A DNA stretch of 8,898 nt, taken from contig CAYYHA010000178.1 in the NCBI GenBank assembly GCA_964471535.1, positions 1 through 8,898 on the forward strand, in the 5' to 3' direction. Positions 6,701 through 8,898 of this stretch are shown piece after piece; position 1 is the first letter of the stretch, and every line of letters begins with the position of its first letter. Under the pieces are notes generated by a model, which worked only from the letters and a program-made list of their open reading frames with translations, was not told where the DNA came from and searched no databases. Made by a program: the position numbers and the translations under genes. Origin of the DNA: CAYYHA01 sp964471535 (GTDB lineage Bacteria; Myxococcota; Myxococcia; SLRQ01).

Positions 6701-8277
6701 AAGCCCAACGCGACGACGAGCAGGAGGAAGAGGTCGAGGAGGGACCAGGAGGCGAGCCACACCTCCGACTCGGGATCCACCCGGTCGCTCCCAGCGACGT
6801 GGAAGAGCCGCCAGCCCGGCGGCAGGTGGAGGGTGGCGCGAAGCGACTGCACGTCGTGATCCCATCCCACGGCCGGCAGGTCCCCCGCAGGGCCTTCGAT
6901 GCGACTCTCCGCGACGACATCGAGCTGGCGCCGGCGCACTTCCACGCCCGGGGCCCCGTCCTCCCCGAGCACGGTGACGAGCTGCTCGCGCCCATCCACG
7001 GTCACGTGCCCGAGCTTCAGCCGGCGAGAGGCGACGAGGCGGTCGCCGCTGTGCAGGGTGCCCTGTATCTCGTCGCGGGCGGTCAGCCCCCCCCCATCGA
7101 AGTCCAGCCACAGGGTGCGGGTCAGGCGCAGCTGATCGGGCGCCACCTCGGCCGCTCCGCGCTGCAAGACCTCGAAGGCAAGGGTGGCACCCGCCTCCAC
7201 GAGGTAGGCGGGGAGCGAGCGCCACGCCTCGGGCAGCTTCGTTTGCCCGGGATCGACCGCCGGCGCCCCGCGCACGTTCACGACCCGCAGGTTGGGGCGG
7301 GCCTCGAAGACCCAGACCTCCGACTTCGGCCACGGGTCGGGACGGCGCGGTGAGGCGATCTGCGAGACGGGGCCGGGAAAGCGGGACTCGATCTCGATGG
7401 GCCAGGTACCCGGCCGCACCTGCAGGGTAAGCCGCCCATCCGACTCGAGCCGCGCGGGAATCGGCGCGTCGAGGCGCACCGGGATCGCCTCGGGGAGGAG
7501 CACGGGGCCCACCGTCAGCTCTCGGTTCTTGCCCGAGACGCGCAGGTCGAGGCGAGTGACGACGCGCATGGGGACGTCGTCGACGATGTGCCGGAAGACC
7601 TGCAGGACGATGCGATCCTCGGCGCGCCCGGCCTGCGCCGGGGCCTTCAGATAGAGGCGGCCGTCGGCTTCACGCCGGGGAAAGGGCACGGGCCGGCCGT
7701 CGAGGCGCAGGGAGAGGAGCCCCGTCTCGGGGGGGATCTCGAGCTGCTCGGGCAGCTCCGGCCAGGCGAACACGCCCTGCACCTGGTGGCGACCGGGGGG
7801 CAGGCGGACACCCAGGCGTCCCTTGTGCTCCAGAACGACCGCGCGCCGGCCGTCCACCTGGACCTCGCGCGGCGGGTGGGCGCGGCTGCCCGGCAGCGGG
7901 ACGAAGCGTTCCACCTGAAGCACCCAGCGCTGTTCGAAGCGCCCGCCCCCGGCGCCCAGGTCGAGCGTCAGACGCGCGGGCCAGGCGCAGCGGCGCACCA
8001 GCCCCGAGGGCCGGACCTCGAGGGGACACTTCAAGGCCTCCTCCTGGCCGTCGAGCACCCAGTCCTTCCACGGTGCGAGAGGCGGCGGCAGGTGGGGCGC
8101 ATCGCTGGGGCCAGGGGCCCGCGGCGCAGCCACCAGCGGCAACGGGGCGAGCACGAGGAGCGCGAGCACGGCCGCGCGCAGCGACGGGACCGTGCGCGTC
8201 GGTGCGGCGGTACGCAGCGGCACGACACCGCGCGTGGGCACTGCCCTCGAAGCTGGCATGGCCCTCGAAGCTGACAT
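3730..8277 (-). CDS. Large exported polytopic membrane protein built from two tandem homologous halves, function unknown
   Basis: This is a 1515-residue protein of no family I can name. An N-terminal export signal (hydrophobic core about 35-50, after a long basic region without acidic residues) leads to unit A (about 68-750). Unit A is a large beta-rich region with C84 and C97, then membrane segments near 510-530, 533-547, 551-568, 579-598 and 728-749, followed by RRRDD. A second signal-like segment (766-787) precedes unit B (about 813-1400): C833 and C837, another beta-rich region, and membrane segments near 1240-1259, 1264-1280, 1281-1298, 1313-1337 and 1371-1398. The tail (1411-1515) is low-complexity Ala/Gly/Pro/Glu. 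Positive charges after each fifth membrane segment fit a cytoplasmic side there, putting both beta-rich regions in the periplasm. The start at 8277 is chosen for its good ribosome-binding site; an in-frame start at 8334 would add 19 residues without one. Coding is certain and the duplication strong. The role is unknown; envelope assembly or signal sensing is only a guess. Confidence 0.92.
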   Translation of the reverse strand: MSASRAMPASRAVPTRGVVPLRTAAPTRTVPSLRAAVLALLVLAPLPLVAAPRAPGPSDAPHLPPPLAPWKDWVLDGQEEALKCPLEVRPSGLVRRCAWPARLTLDLGAGGGRFEQRWVLQVERFVPLPGSRAHPPREVQVDGRRAVVLEHKGRLGVRLPPGRHQVQGVFAWPELPEQLEIPPETGLLSLRLDGRPVPFPRREADGRLYLKAPAQAGRAEDRIVLQVFRHIVDDVPMRVVTRLDLRVSGKNRELTVGPVLLPEAIPVRLDAPIPARLESDGRLTLQVRPGTWPIEIESRFPGPVSQIASPRRPDPWPKSEVWVFEARPNLRVVNVRGAPAVDPGQTKLPEAWRSLPAYLVEAGATLAFEVLQRGAAEVAPDQLRLTRTLWLDFDGGGLTARDEIQGTLHSGDRLVASRRLKLGHVTVDGREQLVTVLGEDGAPGVEVRRRQLDVVAESRIEGPAGDLPAVGWDHDVQSLRATLHLPPGWRLFHVAGSDRVDPESEVWLASWSLLDLFLLLVVALGFARLYGWGFGALALVTLALVLPEDGPAWIWVFVLVFEALHRVVPAGHVRRAVAWLRGTVWVVLVILAVAFAVRQVRVGLYPVLEWPEREVAGEGLGVSGVPTISDLVGASADALAGEEVRALEDESAPSPKRKGERWRGMAQQAARLSSSDSKLSYEVDPKASVQTGPGLPKWSWRTLSLTFQGPVSKAQRLSLYLLSPAVNHALAWLRTLLLGVWVLGVLGVLQRRRDDAAPGGGGGPKATAAAALLAGAVLLFPAGAAALPTGDAAGPDSSSGSADASAATVAGPLTPPADLLAELRARLTRPPECAPECAAVTRLEVEAQGEILLLRLEVGAAAPVALPLPGDPAAWSPEEVYVNDWPAAALARDASGRLWVQIEAGVQHLLLRGRLPPRETIEVPLPLRPLWARVDATGWQVDGVHEDGTTDASLLLTRVRSEGEQAPLEAGALPPFLRVERHLKLGLDWSVTTTVERLSPVGSAVIAEVPLLPGERPTTDGLRVRDGAVQVSLAPGQVRFAWESVLEEREQLELVAPKTTEWVELWLLDVSPVWHVRAEGIPPVHTAAEEALRRWQPWPGEAVSLRIQRPAPAEGRQLTIDESHLSVHPGRRVTDSSLEFVVRASRGGAHRVVLPEGAEVQEVTIDGTSQPVQKEGRTVTLPIHPGRQRLRIEWREPRPVTGWYRSSPVDLGAPSVNATLEVTPSDGRWLLAVAGPVAGPAVLFWSQLAVILLVAWVLGRVRWVPLRWYQWFFLGIGFTQSSIWVAAFVAGFFLFVGWREVRPDLSRNWFNLRQLLLAGWAVAVLVALVAAVSLGLLGDPEMQVAGNGSSASVLRWYADRSGATLPQATLVSVPIFVYRLAMLAWALWLAAALLSWARWAWDAFGRGGYWRRAPARPARPISAGGARGTAAPSEGDGPNARAAESGAGEGAPAPAAPPSDASDAGAGSGSAPPGAEVEAAEPEGAGRRNRGGAERTGAEAEGGGESDTDPSDGPR
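3733..4047 (-). other. Low-complexity C-terminal tail of the membrane protein
   Basis: Residues 1411-1515 follow the last membrane segment. They are rich in Ala, Gly, Pro, Glu, Ser and Arg, with no hydrophobic stretch and an acidic end (GGGESDTDPSDGP). The basic run before it (RARW, GYWRRAPARPARP) suggests a cytoplasmic, intrinsically disordered tail. Unit A has no equivalent. Confidence 0.6.
4078..5841 (-). other. Unit B of the duplicated membrane protein (residues about 813-1400)
   Basis: This is the second copy of the module, preceded by its own signal-like hydrophobic segment (residues 766-787, bases about 5917-5982). It opens with PPECAPEC, the cysteine pair matching C84/C97 of unit A, and has the same order of beta-rich region and five membrane segments. 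The loop before its fifth membrane segment is short (about 1338-1370). If the re-entry segment spans the membrane, unit B has the same orientation as unit A. Confidence 0.75.
6028..8076 (-). other. Unit A of the duplicated membrane protein (residues about 68-750)
   Basis: This is the first copy of the repeated module: cysteine pair, periplasmic beta-rich region, four closely spaced membrane segments, a long loop and a fifth membrane segment. Collinear anchors shared with unit B are REVQVDG (137-143) to EEVYVND (878-884), PG 289-290 to PG 1035-1036, VTVDG (425-429) to VTIDG (1163-1167), and ATLHLPPGWRLFHVAG (481-496) to ATLEVTPSDGRWLLAVAG (1218-1235). The offset stays between about 737 and 751 residues. 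Unit A alone has a charged loop of about 95 extra residues (about 605-700) before its fifth membrane segment. Confidence 0.75.
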
Positions 8278-8278
8278 G
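8243..8278. repeat. 18-bp tandem duplication at the start codon of the membrane protein gene
   Basis: Bases 8243-8260 and 8261-8278 are adjacent 18-bp copies differing at one base (GCCCTCGAAGCTGGCATG and GCCCTCGAAGCTGACATG on the plus strand). On the coding strand each copy contains an ATG, giving the protein start MSASRA-MPASRA. The second ATG (8259-8257) is in frame and has a GAGG stretch just before it, so it could be an alternative start. Confidence 0.85.
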
Positions 8279-8282
8279 GCGT

Positions 8283-8289
8283 CCCCCTT
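8283..8289 (-). promoter_or_regulatory. Ribosome-binding site AAGGGGG deciding the start at 8277
   Basis: AAGGGGG on the minus strand lies five bases before the ATG at 8277-8275. This is the best Shine-Dalgarno match and spacing among the possible starts and is the reason for choosing it. The rest of the 218-bp gap to the PEGA gene (8278-8495) shows no hairpin followed by a T-run and no promoter I would defend. Confidence 0.65.
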
Positions 8290-8495
8290 GAGGCGGCGAT
8301 GAAGCGTCCCCCCGGAGCGCCGACGGGACGGCACCCCGACGACGCCGCCGCGAGCGTCTCAAACCGGGTCGCGGGAGGCAAGGGAGATGGGAGCACGCTG
8401 GGCCCGGTCCCAGCGGCGGGGGGTGGGCCTCGCGGGTGCGCTGGGCGGATCGCGCGCCGGACCTGAGACCCGGCCCTAAGACGCGTCGCAGCGCC

Positions 8496-8898
8496 TCAGC
8501 GATCGAGGCGGAGGCCGAGGGTCTTCTCCTCCCCAGGCGCAAGCGTGACCGTCGCCTTCCGCTCCAGGCCGAGTTCGGGGTTCCGCAGGACGAGCACATA
8601 GGTCCCAGGTGGCAACACCGCAGCGCGAATCGGTGTGGTGCCGAGCACCCGCCCGCCCTCGAGGGTGACCTGCGCGTACGGGAAGGCATTGACGGAGAGG
8701 CGCGCCGGCTTCGGTGGGAGCGCCGCGGGCCCGCCGCCGGAGGGAAGTGTCTTCGCCACAGGTGCCTCGGCGCCTCCGGGGGTGGCCCGAGCGGAGGCGC
8801 CAGGCCGGGTGGATGGATCCGCGCGCGGTGCTGGGCGCCTCGTCCGCACCCCGGGGCGAGATCCCAGAGGGGCCGCCCCCACCCGGCGCTGCCCTCTT
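8496..8898 (-). CDS. PEGA-domain protein, C-terminal part (5' end outside window)
   Basis: The frame is open from the window edge to the TGA at 8498-8496, with 133 visible residues; a GTG at 8882 is internal rather than a convincing start. The first 63 residues are a Pro/Ala/Gly/Arg-rich linker with no membrane segment. The last 70 (8708-8499) match the PEGA pattern: ARLSVNAFPYAQVTLEG, then LGTTPI, then LPPGTYVLVLRNPELG, then ATVTLAPGEEKTLGLRL. PEGA domains are extracytoplasmic beta-modules, in Myxococcota often at the C-terminus of Ser/Thr protein kinases after a membrane segment and a proline-rich linker. A kinase upstream is therefore plausible but cannot be seen. It lies 218 bp upstream of the membrane protein gene on the same strand. 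Confidence 0.82.
   Translation of the reverse strand, partial: RGQRRVGAAPLGSRPGVRTRRPAPRADPSTRPGASARATPGGAEAPVAKTLPSGGGPAALPPKPARLSVNAFPYAQVTLEGGRVLGTTPIRAAVLPPGTYVLVLRNPELGLERKATVTLAPGEEKTLGLRLDR

Noticed and set aside
5771..7333. Second minus-strand frame of 520 codons within the membrane protein gene
   Set aside because: It overlaps the real gene in another frame and gives Arg/Gly/Ala low-complexity sequence; the accepted frame has membrane segments and internal homology.
6094..7353. Open plus-strand frame of 419 codons opposite the membrane protein gene
   Set aside because: It is antisense to coherent membrane-protein sequence. Its product is rich in His, Arg, Gly and Glu without domain or signal, as expected of a shadow frame.
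8332..8334. Upstream in-frame start at 8334 for the membrane protein
   Set aside because: It would add 19 residues before the export signal and lacks a good ribosome-binding site, whereas 8277 has AAGGGGG at ideal spacing.
8350..8475. GTCTCA/TGAGAC inverted arms in the gap before the membrane protein gene, and a TTGCCT-N17-GACGCT promoter candidate
   Set aside because: The arms are only six bases and about 100 bp apart. The promoter candidate matches the -10 consensus at only two positions. Both are expected by chance.
8880..8882. GTG at 8882 as the start of the PEGA protein
   Set aside because: The frame continues to the window edge and the region is a low-complexity linker; a PEGA domain alone after such a linker suggests a larger protein.

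Overview
The window is very GC-rich (roughly 70 % by eye) and holds four genes with almost no spare sequence. GC-biased codon use, a cysteine-rich surface protein with calcium-type Asp/Gly repeats plus a von Willebrand A (vWA) domain, a C-terminal PEGA domain and a very long two-fold repeated membrane protein together suggest a Myxococcota/deltaproteobacterial genome. That assignment rests on gene content; no rRNA or other marker gene is present.

Layout. Bases 1-2280 (+) are the C-terminal 759 residues of a large exported protein: a cysteine-rich segment, six tandem 22-residue Asp/Gly repeats, a middle domain of unknown type, a vWA domain with an apparently complete metal site, and a six-cysteine tail. 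Its 5' end lies outside the window. A 184-bp convergent gap (2281-2464) follows, with two GC-rich hairpins. Three genes then run on the minus strand. In transcription order they are: the C-terminal end of a PEGA-domain protein (8898-8496, 5' end outside the window); a 1515-residue exported polytopic membrane protein (8277-3730); and a 395-residue secernin/peptidase C69-type N-terminal nucleophile hydrolase (3652-2465). The last two are 77 bp apart and are probably co-transcribed. The PEGA gene is 218 bp upstream and may have its own transcript.

The most interesting item is the 1515-residue protein. I do not recognise it as a named family. Read against itself, it is a tandem duplication: each half has an export/re-entry hydrophobic segment, a cysteine pair, a large beta-rich periplasmic region and five membrane segments, in collinear order. 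A signal-peptide-like segment at residues 766-787 sits between the halves and would return the chain to the periplasm. It ends in a roughly 105-residue low-complexity, probably cytoplasmic tail. Its function is unknown. Its coupling to a secernin-like hydrolase is the only contextual clue.

No RNA genes, CRISPR arrays, insertion sequences or prophage parts were seen.
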